From Lysobacter soli (GTDB lineage: Bacteria; Pseudomonadota; Gammaproteobacteria; Xanthomonadales; Xanthomonadaceae), in contig NZ_QTJR01000001.1 of the NCBI RefSeq assembly GCF_003382285.1, positions 186,001 to 250,000 on the forward strand: a stretch of DNA of 64,000 nucleotides, in the 5' to 3' direction. This document shows positions 1-7,997 of the stretch, piece by piece. The notes under the pieces are model-generated. The model made no database searches. It saw only the letters and a program-made list of their open reading frames with translations, and had not been told where the DNA came from. Made by a program: the position numbers and the translations under genes. Position 1 is the first letter of the stretch. Each line of letters starts with the position of its first letter.

Positions 1-1083
1 CGCGGTCGCTTCCGGGTCGTACGCACGCACCTTCGCGCCGGCGTCCCACAGCTGCTGCAACAGGCGACGGCTCGAGGCTTCGCGCATGTCGTCGGTGTTC
101 GGCTTGAACGCCAGGCCCCAGACCGCAAAGGTCTTGCCCGCGACGTTGCCGTCGTAGTGGCGCTGGATCAGTTCGAAGAGATGTCCCTTCTGCTGCTCGT
201 TGACGCCTTCCACCGCGCCCAGCAACTGCGCGGTGTAGCCGTGCTGCAACGCCGTGCGATGCAGCGCCTGCACGTCCTTCGGGAAGCACGAACCGCCGTA
301 ACCGGCGCCCGGATAGATGAAGTGCCAGCCGATGCGCGGATCAGAACCGATGCCTTGGCGGACCATCTCGACGTCCGCGCCCACGCGCTCGGCGATGTTC
401 GCGATCTCGTTCATGAAGCTGATCTTGGTCGCCAGCATCGCGTTGGCGGCGTACTTGGTCAGCTCGGCCGAACGCACATCCATCACCACGATGCGTTCGT
501 GGTTGCGATTGAACGGCGCGTACAGGCGCTTCAGGCGCTCCACTGCCATCGTGCTGGACGAGCCGATCACAATGCGGTCGGGCCGCATGCAGTCGTTGAC
601 GGCGTCGCCTTCCTTGAGGAATTCCGGGTTCGAGGCGACTTCGAACGTCACGTCGGTCCCGCGCGTGCGCAACTCATCGGCAATTGCCGCGCGCACCTTG
701 TCGGCGGTGCCGACCGGCACCGTCGACTTGTTCACCACCACCGCAGGGCGCTCCAGATGCTTGCCGATCGTGCGCGCCACCGCCAGCACGTACTTCAGGT
801 CCGCGCTGCCGTCTTCGTCCGGCGGCGTGCCCACGGCGATGAAGATCACGTCGCCGTGCGCGATCGCCGCCGCCGCGTCGGTCGTGAACGTCAAGCGGCC
901 CGCCGCGTGGTTGGCCTTCACCATCGGCTCCAGGCCGGGCTCGTAGATCGGGATCACACCGCGATTTAGGCCTTCGACCTTGGCCTGGTCGATATCGACG
1001 CAGACCACGTCATGGCCGACGTCGGCAAGGCAGGTTCCGGTGACCAGGCCTACGTAGCCGGTTCCGAAGATGGTGACGCGCAT
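1..1083 (-). CDS. ugd: UDP-glucose 6-dehydrogenase, 3' end outside window
   Basis: Cytosolic NAD-dependent enzyme that oxidises UDP-glucose to UDP-glucuronate for surface polysaccharides and nucleotide-sugar synthesis. The ATG is at 1081-1083 and translation opens with [16 protein letters not shown], the Rossmann nucleotide-binding start of the UDP-glucose/GDP-mannose dehydrogenase family. The catalytic block GGSCFPKD, which contains the nucleophilic cysteine, is visible, followed by the start of the C-terminal domain ([19 protein letters not shown]). About 361 codons are inside the window, so roughly the last 80-90 residues of a normal ~445-residue enzyme are missing. It lies 95 bp downstream of the FKBP gene on the same strand; I see no terminator between them. 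The family call is firm; which polysaccharide it serves cannot be told here. Confidence 0.96.
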   Translation of the reverse strand, partial: MRVTIFGTGYVGLVTGTCLADVGHDVVCVDIDQAKVEGLNRGVIPIYEPGLEPMVKANHAAGRLTFTTDAAAAIAHGDVIFIAVGTPPDEDGSADLKYVLAVARTIGKHLERPAVVVNKSTVPVGTADKVRAAIADELRTRGTDVTFEVASNPEFLKEGDAVNDCMRPDRIVIGSSSTMAVERLKRLYAPFNRNHERIVVMDVRSAELTKYAANAMLATKISFMNEIANIAERVGADVEMVRQGIGSDPRIGWHFIYPGAGYGGSCFPKDVQALHRTALQHGYTAQLLGAVEGVNEQQKGHLFELIQRHYDGNVAGKTFAVWGLAFKPNTDDMREASSRRLLQQLWDAGAKVRAYDPEATA

Positions 1084-1178
1084 GCAGTTACTCCGAGCGT
1101 GGCGAGGGGTGCACGGTAACCAGTCGCGAGTGAAGAGCCTGCTCGCTTCCGGTGAACGTCATCCCGGATACACGTGTG

Positions 1179-1964
1179 TTACTTGCCCTGCCCCGGCTTG
1201 CCGATGTCGAGCAGTTCGACTTCGAACACCAAGGTCTGATTCGGGCCGATCGGGCCGGCGCCCTGCGGACCGTACGCGAGCTTGCTCGGGATCCAGAAAC
1301 GGAACTTGCTGCCCACCGGCATCAGCGTGAGGCCTTCCTGCCAGCCCGGCACCATCTGGGAGAGCACGAACGTCGCCGGCTCGCCACGATCGTACGAACT
1401 GTCGAAAGTCTTGCCGTCCAGCAGCGTGCCCTTGTAATGCGCGCTCACCACGTCGGTCGGCTTGGGCTTGGGACCCTTGCCTTCGGTGATGACCTGGTAC
1501 TGCAGGCCCGAGGCGGTGGTCGTCACGCCCGGCTTCTTCGCGTTCTCGGCGAGGAACTTCGCACCGGCTTCGGCGTTGTTCTTCGCGTCGGTTTCGAGCT
1601 TGGCGATCTGCTGCGCGCGGATCTTCTGCGCGAAGGCTTCGCGGATCTCACCGGCCTGCTTCTCGTCGAGCAGCGGCTTGCCGCCTTCCAGCGACGTCTT
1701 GAGCGCCTTGTGCAGCGTGTCCAGGTCGATCTCGCCCTTCACCGGCTCGAGCGAGCGCGCCATGTCCATGCCGATCATGTAGCTGACCTGTTCCTTCTCC
1801 GTCTTAAGGCCCGCGATGGCCTTCGCACCGTCCTTGCCGGCTTCGGTCGTGGCGGTGTCCTTCTTGGCTTCGGCGTTGTCGGCCGGCTTGTTGCAGGCGG
1901 CGGTCAAGGCGGCGAGCGAAGCGACGGCCAGGGCGAGGCCGGTGTGGCGCGGAGTGAACTTCAT
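1179..1964 (-). CDS. FKBP-type peptidyl-prolyl cis-trans isomerase, Mip/FkpA-like lipoprotein
   Basis: Periplasmic proline isomerase (foldase/chaperone) of 261 residues. I start it at the ATG at 1962-1964, with a GGAG 5' of it, because this gives a clean export signal (MKFTPRHTGLALAVASLAALTAAC). An upstream in-frame start would add 44 charged residues. The cysteine after LTAA could be a lipidation site, although T at -3 is not ideal. Residues ~50-120 are the FKBP_N helical dimerisation domain (SYMIGMDMARSLEP). Residues ~150-255 are the FKBP catalytic fold, with YKGTLLDGKTFDSSYDRG and [17 protein letters not shown] second, longer FKBP lies immediately upstream on the same strand; the two are paralogues and probably co-transcribed (172 bp gap, no clear terminator). 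Confidence 0.93.
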   Translation of the reverse strand: MKFTPRHTGLALAVASLAALTAACNKPADNAEAKKDTATTEAGKDGAKAIAGLKTEKEQVSYMIGMDMARSLEPVKGEIDLDTLHKALKTSLEGGKPLLDEKQAGEIREAFAQKIRAQQIAKLETDAKNNAEAGAKFLAENAKKPGVTTTASGLQYQVITEGKGPKPKPTDVVSAHYKGTLLDGKTFDSSYDRGEPATFVLSQMVPGWQEGLTLMPVGSKFRFWIPSKLAYGPQGAGPIGPNQTLVFEVELLDIGKPGQGK

Positions 1965-2136
1965 CGGGGAGCTCCAGGAAGGAAAGATCGCCGGAACGGA
2001 ACTCCGTCCGGCGTTGCGGCCTGACAAACTGCCAGCGGCGAACTGAACGTCAGGCGTACCACGCAACGCGCGGCACGCCCGTCGATCCACGCACACTGCG
2101 AGCGGCGCGCGTCGTGGACGAGCGCCGGAACGCTTC

Positions 2137-3072
2137 TTACAGAATGCCCATCAGTTCGACGTCGAACACCAGCGTGGCGTTCGGACCGATCGGGCCGCCC
2201 GGCGTGCCGTTCGCGCCGTAGGCGAGATCGCCCGGGATCCAGAAGCGGAACTTGCTGCCCACCGGCATCATGCCGACGCCTTCGGTCCAGCCGGCGATGA
2301 CCTGGTTGAGCGCGAATTCGGCCGGCTGGTTGCGCGCGTAGGAGCTGTCGAACACGGTGCCGTCGAGCAGCTTGCCTTCGTAGTTGACGCGCACGCGGTC
2401 GGTGGCGGTCGGACGCGGGCCCGACCCCTGGCGCAGCACCATGTACTGCAGGCCCGAACCGGTCGTGATCACGCCCTTCTGCGTCTTGTTCTCGGCGAGG
2501 AACTTCGCGCCCTCGGCCTTGTTCTTGTCGCCCAGCTGCGAGGCCTGCGCCTGCATCTTGGCCTGCACCTTCTGCTGGAACGACTGGCGGATCGCGCCGA
2601 GTTCGGCGTCGCTCAGCAGCGGCTGGCCCTTGTCGAACGACGTGCGGATGGCCTGGATCACCACCGGCAGTTCGAGTTCGTCCTTGATCGGCGCGAGCGA
2701 GCGGCCGACGTCGGCGCCGACCAGGTAGGCGACCTTGTCCTTCGGCACGTCCGGCGCCTTCGTGCCGGCCGGCGCCTGGCCGGTACGCACGGCGATGCGC
2801 TGCATCAGCGCGGGGCCGACGGTCTGCGCTTCAGTCTCGGTGATCAGCGGCTTGCCGCCGTCGAAGGCGTTCTGGATCGCGCGCTGGAACGCGGCCAGGT
2901 CGATGTCGGGCGACAGCGGCGTGATCGACTGGGCGATGTCGGTGCCCACCATGTAGCTGGTCTTTTCGCGTTCGGTCGTCAGCACGTTCTTTTCCTGAGC
3001 AGAGGCCGCCCCGCCGATCAGCGTGGCCGCAGTGGTAAGCAACACGGCGGCGCCGCGCATCAATGCCTTCAT
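2137..3072 (-). CDS. FKBP-type peptidyl-prolyl isomerase with duplicated N-terminal domain
   Basis: Secreted periplasmic proline isomerase of 311 residues. The start at 3070-3072 was chosen because it gives a normal signal peptide ([12 protein letters not shown]..., cleavage after ASA, before QEK); the longest ORF adds 12 residues in front. Unlike its neighbour it carries two FKBP_N-like helical segments in tandem: one around residues 35-100 ([18 protein letters not shown]) and one around 110-185 ([18 protein letters not shown]). One FKBP catalytic domain follows ([34 protein letters not shown]). The two halves align with each other and with the neighbour's single copy, so this looks like an internal duplication. 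Standard Mip/FkpA proteins have one such domain. Function is otherwise as expected for a foldase. Confidence 0.92.
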   Translation of the reverse strand: MKALMRGAAVLLTTAATLIGGAASAQEKNVLTTEREKTSYMVGTDIAQSITPLSPDIDLAAFQRAIQNAFDGGKPLITETEAQTVGPALMQRIAVRTGQAPAGTKAPDVPKDKVAYLVGADVGRSLAPIKDELELPVVIQAIRTSFDKGQPLLSDAELGAIRQSFQQKVQAKMQAQASQLGDKNKAEGAKFLAENKTQKGVITTGSGLQYMVLRQGSGPRPTATDRVRVNYEGKLLDGTVFDSSYARNQPAEFALNQVIAGWTEGVGMMPVGSKFRFWIPGDLAYGANGTPGGPIGPNATLVFDVELMGIL

Positions 3073-3408
3073 GGGGAACCTACTCCGTATGGGTGTTGTG
3101 TCCGGCACGTGCCGGCGCCTTGCATACGCTCATCGAAACAGGCGCGGGCAAGCCCGGCATTGTCGCGGCACCAGCCCTCATCGGCAATCGCCAGCCGTGT
3201 CTACACGCGAATCTACGCACGAGGTCGTGAAGCGATCGGTGCGTGCGCGGCGGGGATTTGCGTGCATCGGCGCGAGCGCCAGCCGACATCCACCGCAAAG
3301 ACACGGGCTCATCCGAACGGGATGCTTGCGGATTGGCCCACGGCTCCCGCCTGAACAGGCCAGCTCCCCACCGCCCGTCGGCTATGCCATCAGTTGGGTA
3401 GAAGCCGG

Positions 3409-3436
3409 TTGACTGGTCGTAATTTGGTGTTATAGT
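3409..3436 (+). promoter_or_regulatory. Sigma70-type promoter of the GntR/ABC operon
   Basis: TTGACT at 3409-3414 and TATAGT at 3431-3436 are separated by 16 bp and lie about 40 bp upstream of the ATG at 3477. It is one of the best sigma70 matches in the window. The -10 box lies inside the operator palindrome at 3426-3449, so a bound repressor would block RNA polymerase. Confidence 0.75.
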
Positions 3437-3449
3437 TGCCTACAACACC
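3426..3449. promoter_or_regulatory. Inverted-repeat operator, probably for the YtrA-type GntR regulator
   Basis: GGTGTTATAG (3426-3435), spacer TTGC, CTACAACACC (3440-3449). The arms are complementary at 9 of 10 positions. The outer bases form GGTG-N16-CACC, a spacing I recall for YtrA-subfamily GntR repressors in xanthomonads (recollection, not checked). The site covers the -10 box of the operon that encodes a GntR protein, so autorepression is the natural reading. Confidence 0.7.
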
Positions 3450-3476
3450 GGTCTACTAACGAGCAGGACGTTCACC

Positions 3477-3884
3477 ATGAACCGCAGGTTCCAGAACTCC
3501 CTCACGGCACTCCTGGCTTCCGCTTCCGCCCTGGCGCTGTGCCTGGCGCTGGCGATGCCGTCCCCGCACGAGGCCCGCGCCGAACACATGGCCGTGCAGA
3601 TGGGGCCGTTCGACGCGACCTTCACGCCGTCGGACGCCTCGCGCAGCCAGCAGGACCATCTCGACGCGCTGACCCGGAGCATCGAACGCCAGGCCGACAA
3701 GGTCGAAACCCTGGCCGACGCCGCCACCCTGGCCGCCGAAATCGCCACCGCCACGGCCCTGGCCCAGGCGGTGAAGACCGCCGGCGAGAACGACACCGAA
3801 TCCGAACACAAGGCACGGACCGCCGCCCGGCATCGCCGGCAAACCCTCGTCATGCCTTACATCTCATTCGCACCGCGGGGCTGA
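3477..3884 (+). CDS. Small secreted protein of unknown function, first gene of the GntR/ABC operon
   Basis: A 135-residue protein that I do not recognise. It starts at ATG 3477 with a GAGCAGGA ribosome binding site. Residues 1-35 form a signal peptide with hydrophobic core LLASASALALCLALAM and a plausible cleavage after EARA. The mature ~100 residues are mostly predicted helix, rich in Ala, Glu, Asp and Thr (RSIERQADKVETLADAATLA), with a basic then aromatic C-terminus (ARHRRQTLVMPYISFAPRG). There is no lipobox and no second membrane segment. It ends 3 bp before the GntR gene, so it is co-transcribed and shares the regulator's control. Position suggests a periplasmic partner or target of the ABC system, but this is inference only. 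Confidence 0.8.
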   Translation: MNRRFQNSLTALLASASALALCLALAMPSPHEARAEHMAVQMGPFDATFTPSDASRSQQDHLDALTRSIERQADKVETLADAATLAAEIATATALAQAVKTAGENDTESEHKARTAARHRRQTLVMPYISFAPRG

Positions 3885-3887
3885 ACC

Positions 3888-4256
3888 ATGACCGCAATCC
3901 AATGGAGCGACGGCGCTCCGATCTATCGCCAGCTGAAGGATCGCGTCATCGCGATGATGCTCGACGGGATTCTGAAGCCGGGGGACGCTCTGCCCTCCGT
4001 GCGCCAGGTCGCCGCCGAATACCAGCTCAATCCCATCACTGTCTCGCGCGCCTATCAGGAACTGGCGGACGAGGCTCTCGTCGAGAAACGCAGGGGTCTT
4101 GGCATGTACGTGACCGAAGAGGCGGCAAAGAAACTGCTGTTCAACGAACGCGAACGCTTCCTGCGCGAGGAGTGGCCGCTGGTGCTCGAACGCATCCTGC
4201 GACTGGGCCTCACCGCCGAAGACCTGCTCACCCCGGCCAAGGCAGGCTCGCCATGA
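3888..4256 (+). CDS. GntR family transcriptional regulator, YtrA subfamily
   Basis: A 122-residue repressor with a GntR winged helix-turn-helix at residues ~10-78 (IYRQLKDRVIAMMLDGILKPGDALPSVRQVAAEY begins the domain; only short pieces are quoted: LPSVRQVA, ITVSRAYQEL). A short helical tail follows. That size and tail define the YtrA subfamily, which lacks the large effector domain of FadR or HutC types and usually controls an adjacent ABC transporter. The stop overlaps the next start by 4 bp (ATGA), so regulator and ATPase are translationally coupled. The palindrome over the promoter at 3426-3449 is the likely target. The inducing signal is unknown; in relatives of this subfamily it is often envelope or antibiotic stress. 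Confidence 0.9.
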   Translation: MTAIQWSDGAPIYRQLKDRVIAMMLDGILKPGDALPSVRQVAAEYQLNPITVSRAYQELADEALVEKRRGLGMYVTEEAAKKLLFNERERFLREEWPLVLERILRLGLTAEDLLTPAKAGSP

Positions 4257-5143
4257 ACGCCTCCGCTTCGCTCGTCTCCGCAGCCGCCCCGGTCGTAAGC
4301 GCCCGCGGCCTGCGCAAGGCCTACAAGAACAAGCTCGCGCTGGACGACACCGCGTTCGAGATCCCCGCCGGCCGCATCGTCGGCCTGATCGGTCCGAACG
4401 GCGCGGGCAAGACCACCGCGCTGAAGGCGATCCTCGGACTGATTCCGTTCGAAGGCGAGCTGCGCGTGCTCGGTCGCGATCCGCGCACCGAACGCGACGA
4501 ACTCATGCGCGATGTGTGCTTCATCGCCGACGTCGCGGTGCTGCCGCGCTGGATCCGGGTGAAGGAAGCCATCGACTTCGTCGCCGGCGTGCATCCGCGC
4601 TTCGATCGCGCCAAGTGCGAACGCTTCCTCGCCCACACCCAGCTCAAGCCGCAGATGCGCGTGCGCGAACTGTCCAAGGGCATGATCGTGCAGCTGCACC
4701 TGGCGCTGGTGATGTCCATCGACGCGCGCCTGCTTGTGCTCGACGAACCTACGCTCGGCCTGGACATCCTCTACCGCAAGCAGTTCTACCAGCGCCTGCT
4801 GGAGGACTACTTCGACGAGGAGAAGACCATCCTGGTCACCACGCACCAGGTCGAGGAAATCGAGCATATCCTCACCGACGTCATGTTCATCCGCGACGGC
4901 AAGGTCGTGCTCAACAACGACATGGAAACGCTGGGCGAGCGCTTCACCGAAGTGATGGTCAACGGCGACCGTACCGGCGAGGCCCGAGCACTGCAGCCGA
5001 TCGACGAACGCGCCCTGCCCTTCGGCAAGACGGTGATGCTGTTCGACGGCGTACCGCGCGAACGACTGGCCGGACTGGGCGAAACCCGCACGCCGGGCCT
5101 GGCCGACCTGTTCGTCGCCACGATGAAGGGGACCTACGCATGA
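4253..5143 (+). CDS. ABC transporter ATP-binding protein of the GntR-linked operon
   Basis: A 296-residue ATPase. Walker A is GPNGAGKT at ~47-54, Walker B is LLVLDEPT at ~160-167, and a switch histidine follows in LVTTHQVEEIEH. The signature loop is ELSKGM instead of LSGGQ, as in several CcmA/YtrB-type ATPases of ABC-2 exporters. I start it at 4253, overlapping the regulator by 4 bp; the open frame extends far upstream, but that part is the shadow of the two preceding genes. It pairs with the permease that overlaps it downstream. The substrate cannot be read from sequence; export or membrane extraction is more likely than import because no binding-protein gene of the usual kind is present. 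Confidence 0.93.
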   Translation: MNASASLVSAAAPVVSARGLRKAYKNKLALDDTAFEIPAGRIVGLIGPNGAGKTTALKAILGLIPFEGELRVLGRDPRTERDELMRDVCFIADVAVLPRWIRVKEAIDFVAGVHPRFDRAKCERFLAHTQLKPQMRVRELSKGMIVQLHLALVMSIDARLLVLDEPTLGLDILYRKQFYQRLLEDYFDEEKTILVTTHQVEEIEHILTDVMFIRDGKVVLNNDMETLGERFTEVMVNGDRTGEARALQPIDERALPFGKTVMLFDGVPRERLAGLGETRTPGLADLFVATMKGTYA

Positions 5144-6198
5144 ACGCGATCAACGAATCCCAGGAATTTCCCCGCTCCGCCGCGGTAGCGGCGACGCATC
5201 CCACGCACACGTTCAAGATGCTGCTCCGGCGCGAGTTCTGGGAGCACAAAGGCGGTTTCCTGTGGGCCCCGCTGGTGGCCGGCGCGATCCTGCTGGTGCT
5301 CACGCTGATGGGCATTGGCGCGGGCGAAGTGCTGCTGCGCAAGGTGCCCGACCGCGCGACGATCAACGTCGAAGGCGGCAGCTTCCAGGTAAACGGACTG
5401 GATCTTTCGCAGCTCACCGCGAAGATGAGCCCGAGCGAGCTGCACGAGTTCGGCGGCGTGATCGACGCCAGCCTGTACATGGCAGCGAGCTGGCCCTTCA
5501 TCGTGCTGGCCTTCGTGGTGTTCTTCTATTGCCTGGGCAGCCTGTACGACGATCGTCGCGACCGCAGCGTGCTTTTCTGGAAATCGCTGCCGATCTCCGA
5601 TCGCGACACGGTGCTGTCGAAGGTCGCCAGCGCGACATTGATGGCGCCGGCCATCGCCGCCATCGCGGCCATCGCGACGGTGTTCGGTTCGATGGTGGTC
5701 TACAGCTTCGCGGTGCTGCTGCACGGCGGTAACCCGGTCACGATGCTGTGGGGCCCGGCGAGTCCGCTCAAGGTGAGCATGCACCTGCTCGCATCGATCC
5801 CGGTGTACGCACTGTGGGCGCTGCCGACCGTGGGCTGGCTGATGCTCTGCTCGGCCTGGGCCAAGAGCAAGCCGTTCCTGTGGGCGATCATGATCCCGAT
5901 CTTCGCCGGCATCTTCGTCAGCTGGTTCGACCTGATGCAGCTGTTCGACCTGGAAACCGGCTGGTTCTGGAAGAACGTCGTGGCCCGCAGCCTGCTGAGC
6001 GTGGCGCCGGGTTCGTGGTTCGACGCGGCGCAGCTGGGCGACGTCGACGTCGACGGCCCGCAGGCGATCCACTCGGTGCTGAGCCTGCGCACGATGTACT
6101 CGGTCCTCGCCACGCCGCAGCTGTGGGTGGGTGCGCTGGCCGGCGCGGTGATGATCTTCGGCGCGATCCGCCTCCGCCGCTGGAGGGATGAGGGATGA
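5140..6198 (+). CDS. ABC-2 type permease of the GntR-linked operon
   Basis: A 352-residue inner-membrane protein that overlaps the ATPase gene by 4 bp (ATGA at 5140). About six membrane segments are visible near residues 40-62, 112-132, 160-185, 205-228, 238-258 and 325-343, with an N-terminal cytoplasmic stretch. The conserved cytoplasmic loop LYDDRRDRSVLFWKSLPIS after the second segment is typical of ABC-2 permeases and probably contacts the ATPase. A periplasmic loop of ~45 residues lies between segments 1 and 2. Two strong hairpins follow the stop codon, consistent with the end of the transcription unit. Substrate unknown. Confidence 0.9.
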   Translation: MNAINESQEFPRSAAVAATHPTHTFKMLLRREFWEHKGGFLWAPLVAGAILLVLTLMGIGAGEVLLRKVPDRATINVEGGSFQVNGLDLSQLTAKMSPSELHEFGGVIDASLYMAASWPFIVLAFVVFFYCLGSLYDDRRDRSVLFWKSLPISDRDTVLSKVASATLMAPAIAAIAAIATVFGSMVVYSFAVLLHGGNPVTMLWGPASPLKVSMHLLASIPVYALWALPTVGWLMLCSAWAKSKPFLWAIMIPIFAGIFVSWFDLMQLFDLETGWFWKNVVARSLLSVAPGSWFDAAQLGDVDVDGPQAIHSVLSLRTMYSVLATPQLWVGALAGAVMIFGAIRLRRWRDEG

Positions 6199-6199
6199 G

Positions 6200-6261
6200 C
6201 CGCGCTGCTGCGGACCACTGGTCCGCAGCGCGGCGAATGACTGGCCAGGGATGGCCAGTCA
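6200..6261 (+). terminator. Tandem hairpins after the GntR/ABC operon
   Basis: Two stem-loops lie directly after the permease stop. The first runs 6200-6233, with right arm GGTCCGCAGCGCGG pairing to CCGCGC...CGGACC with a short bulge. The second is a perfect stem at 6238-6261: TGACTGGCCA, loop GGGA, TGGCCAGTCA. There is no long T-run, but strong stems without U-tracts are common in high-GC genomes. They could end the operon or protect its 3' end. Confidence 0.55.
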
Positions 6262-6419
6262 GGGCGATCCGAAGCCCGCACCGTAACGCCAGGGAAGGCG
6301 GCAGCGATCACACCGAAGTGGAAGCCGCGCCACGACGCCGGATGACTGTCTATCGCACGTCGGGCACTCGCAGAAACCTCAAAAACGGCTACGCCGCCCC
6401 GATCACCAAGGACCCCCCG

Positions 6420-7112
6420 ATGCGCCCGAAGTTCGCCGCCCTGCTCTGCTTCGCACTGTTCTCCGCATCGCTTCCCGCGCTGGCCGCCAATCGCGCCGCC
6501 GACGCGTCCCCCGACACCGTCCTGATCGTCGGCGACAGCCTCAGCAGCGCGCACCGCATGGAGGCGACGCAGGGCTGGGTCTCGCTGCTGCAGGCGCGCC
6601 TCGCCACCGAAACTGAAACCCCGCCCGCCATCGTCAACGCGAGCCGCGGCGGCAAGACGCTGACCGACGCGCTGGGGGAACTTCCCGGCCTGCTCGAACA
6701 GCACCATCCCGATGTCGTCGTGCTCGAGCTCGGCGGCAACGACGCGATCCTCGGCGTGAAGCGCGATGCCATCGAACGCGATCTCTCGCGCCTGATCGAA
6801 CTGTCCCGCGCGCAGGGCGCGAAGGTGGCGATCCTCGGCTTCGTCGTACCGCCGGCCTTCGACAAGGACGGCTCGGCGAATCTGCTGCGCGAGGCCTACG
6901 CGACCGTCGCAAAAAGCGCCGACATCGCGCTCCTGCCGTCGCTGCTCGGCGACATTTCCGCGACGCCGGCGCTGCTGCAGGACGACGGCATCCACCCGAA
7001 TGCGGCCGCGCAGCCGCGCGTGCTCGACAACGCCTGGCCGACGCTGCGACCGCTGCTGCTGGGCGATGCGACGGGCAATGCAACCGTGCGCACCTCGGGC
7101 GCATCCAAGTAG
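6420..7112 (+). CDS. tesA: Secreted SGNH-family esterase/lysophospholipase, TesA-like
   Basis: A 230-residue periplasmic hydrolase of the arylesterase/thioesterase I type. The start at 6420 gives a signal peptide (MRPKFAALLCFALFSASLPALA) and sits after AAGGA; a longer frame starting at 6195 would bury this signal and overlaps the permease stop. SGNH blocks are visible: block I GDSLS with the catalytic serine, a NASRGG block, GGND in block III, and DGIHPN near the C-terminus with the catalytic Asp and His. Family members cleave acyl esters, thioesters and lysophospholipids. It is downstream of the ABC genes but separated by hairpins. Gene symbol by family likeness only. Confidence 0.88.
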   Translation: MRPKFAALLCFALFSASLPALAANRAADASPDTVLIVGDSLSSAHRMEATQGWVSLLQARLATETETPPAIVNASRGGKTLTDALGELPGLLEQHHPDVVVLELGGNDAILGVKRDAIERDLSRLIELSRAQGAKVAILGFVVPPAFDKDGSANLLREAYATVAKSADIALLPSLLGDISATPALLQDDGIHPNAAAQPRVLDNAWPTLRPLLLGDATGNATVRTSGASK

Positions 7113-7135
7113 GGCCTATCACGGAGAGACCCGCC

Positions 7136-7969
7136 ATGCGCAAGCCCACCGTCGCCTTTGCCCTGCTTCCCCTCGCCCTGTTCGCCGGCCAGGCCTTCGC
7201 CGACGAATGCAAGCACTCCGAACCGCACAACCTCACGCTCGACTTCAACGGCGTGAAGACCGTGATGTTCGACATGGGCCCGCACGACCTCACCGTCACC
7301 GCATCGCCCGGCGCGAAGGGCGCCGTGCAGGGCAAGGCCTGCGCGTCCAATCCCGACCGATTGAAGGAACTGACGCTCACGCAGAAGCGCGTGGGCGACA
7401 AGATCATCGTCACGGCTGAGCGCGCGGACACCATCAGCATCAGTTTCGGCAGCGCGAACTACGCCTACCTCTCGCTCAACGCGACCGTGCCCGACAACGT
7501 GCTGGTGCAACTGGACGTCGGCTCGGGCGATGCGCGCGTCAGCGGCGCGGCGGCGATGAGCGCCGATGTCGGCTCCGGCGATGTCGAGGCCCGCAACATC
7601 CGCGGCCTGGTCACCGCCGACGTCAATTCCGGTGACATCGAGCTGGACACGATCGGTTCGCTTCGCGTGCTGTCGGTCGGTTCGGGCGATCTGACGGCAC
7701 GCCGCGTCAAGACGAATGTCGACGTCGGCAGCGTAGGCTCTGGCGACATCGACCTTCGCGATGTCGGCGGCAACGTCAGCATCGAAAGCATCGGCTCCGG
7801 CGGGCTGGAAGCACAGAAAGTCGGCGGCAACGTCATCGCCGGCAAGATCGGGTCCGGCGGCCTGGACGCGCACGACGTCGCCGGCAACCTCACCGTACGC
7901 CGCGTCGGCAGCGGCGGCGTCGACCACAGCGGCGTGAGGGGCACCGTCAGCGTGCCCTCCGACGACTGA
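7136..7969 (+). CDS. Secreted beta-repeat protein, DUF4097/DUF2807-like
   Basis: A 277-residue exported protein (signal peptide MRKPTVAFALLPLALFAGQAFA, cleavage before DE) of unknown role. The C-terminal two thirds is a run of about eight short repeats, each beginning with [VI]GSG[DG] or NSGD and followed by a strand and a turn (VGSGDVEARNIRG, IGSGGLEAQKVGG). This is the pattern of the putative-adhesin DUF4097/DUF2807 right-handed beta-solenoid folds. The first ~100 residues are a separate beta domain with two cysteines. It follows the esterase by 23 bp and precedes the lipoprotein by 28 bp, so the three probably form one transcript. It may bind an envelope or extracellular ligand; no catalytic motif is visible. 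Confidence 0.82.
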   Translation: MRKPTVAFALLPLALFAGQAFADECKHSEPHNLTLDFNGVKTVMFDMGPHDLTVTASPGAKGAVQGKACASNPDRLKELTLTQKRVGDKIIVTAERADTISISFGSANYAYLSLNATVPDNVLVQLDVGSGDARVSGAAAMSADVGSGDVEARNIRGLVTADVNSGDIELDTIGSLRVLSVGSGDLTARRVKTNVDVGSVGSGDIDLRDVGGNVSIESIGSGGLEAQKVGGNVIAGKIGSGGLDAHDVAGNLTVRRVGSGGVDHSGVRGTVSVPSDD

Positions 7970-7997
7970 TCCATCCACATCACCCGGGATGTTCGCC

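Larger units (their letters stand above)
3073..3476. other. Divergent intergenic region between the FKBP gene and the GntR/ABC operon
   Basis: About 400 bp without a convincing gene. Overlapping short ORFs run in several frames but lack signal peptides, known domains or ribosome binding sites, and I treat them as noise. The left part holds a 14-bp palindrome (CCGGCACGTGCCGG, 3102-3115) in the leader or promoter region of the minus-strand FKBP gene. The right part holds the promoter and operator of the plus-strand operon, listed separately. Confidence 0.6.

Noticed and set aside
3109-3412. Short ORFs in the FKBP-GntR intergenic region
   Set aside because: Overlap each other in different frames, no ribosome binding site, no signal or domain.
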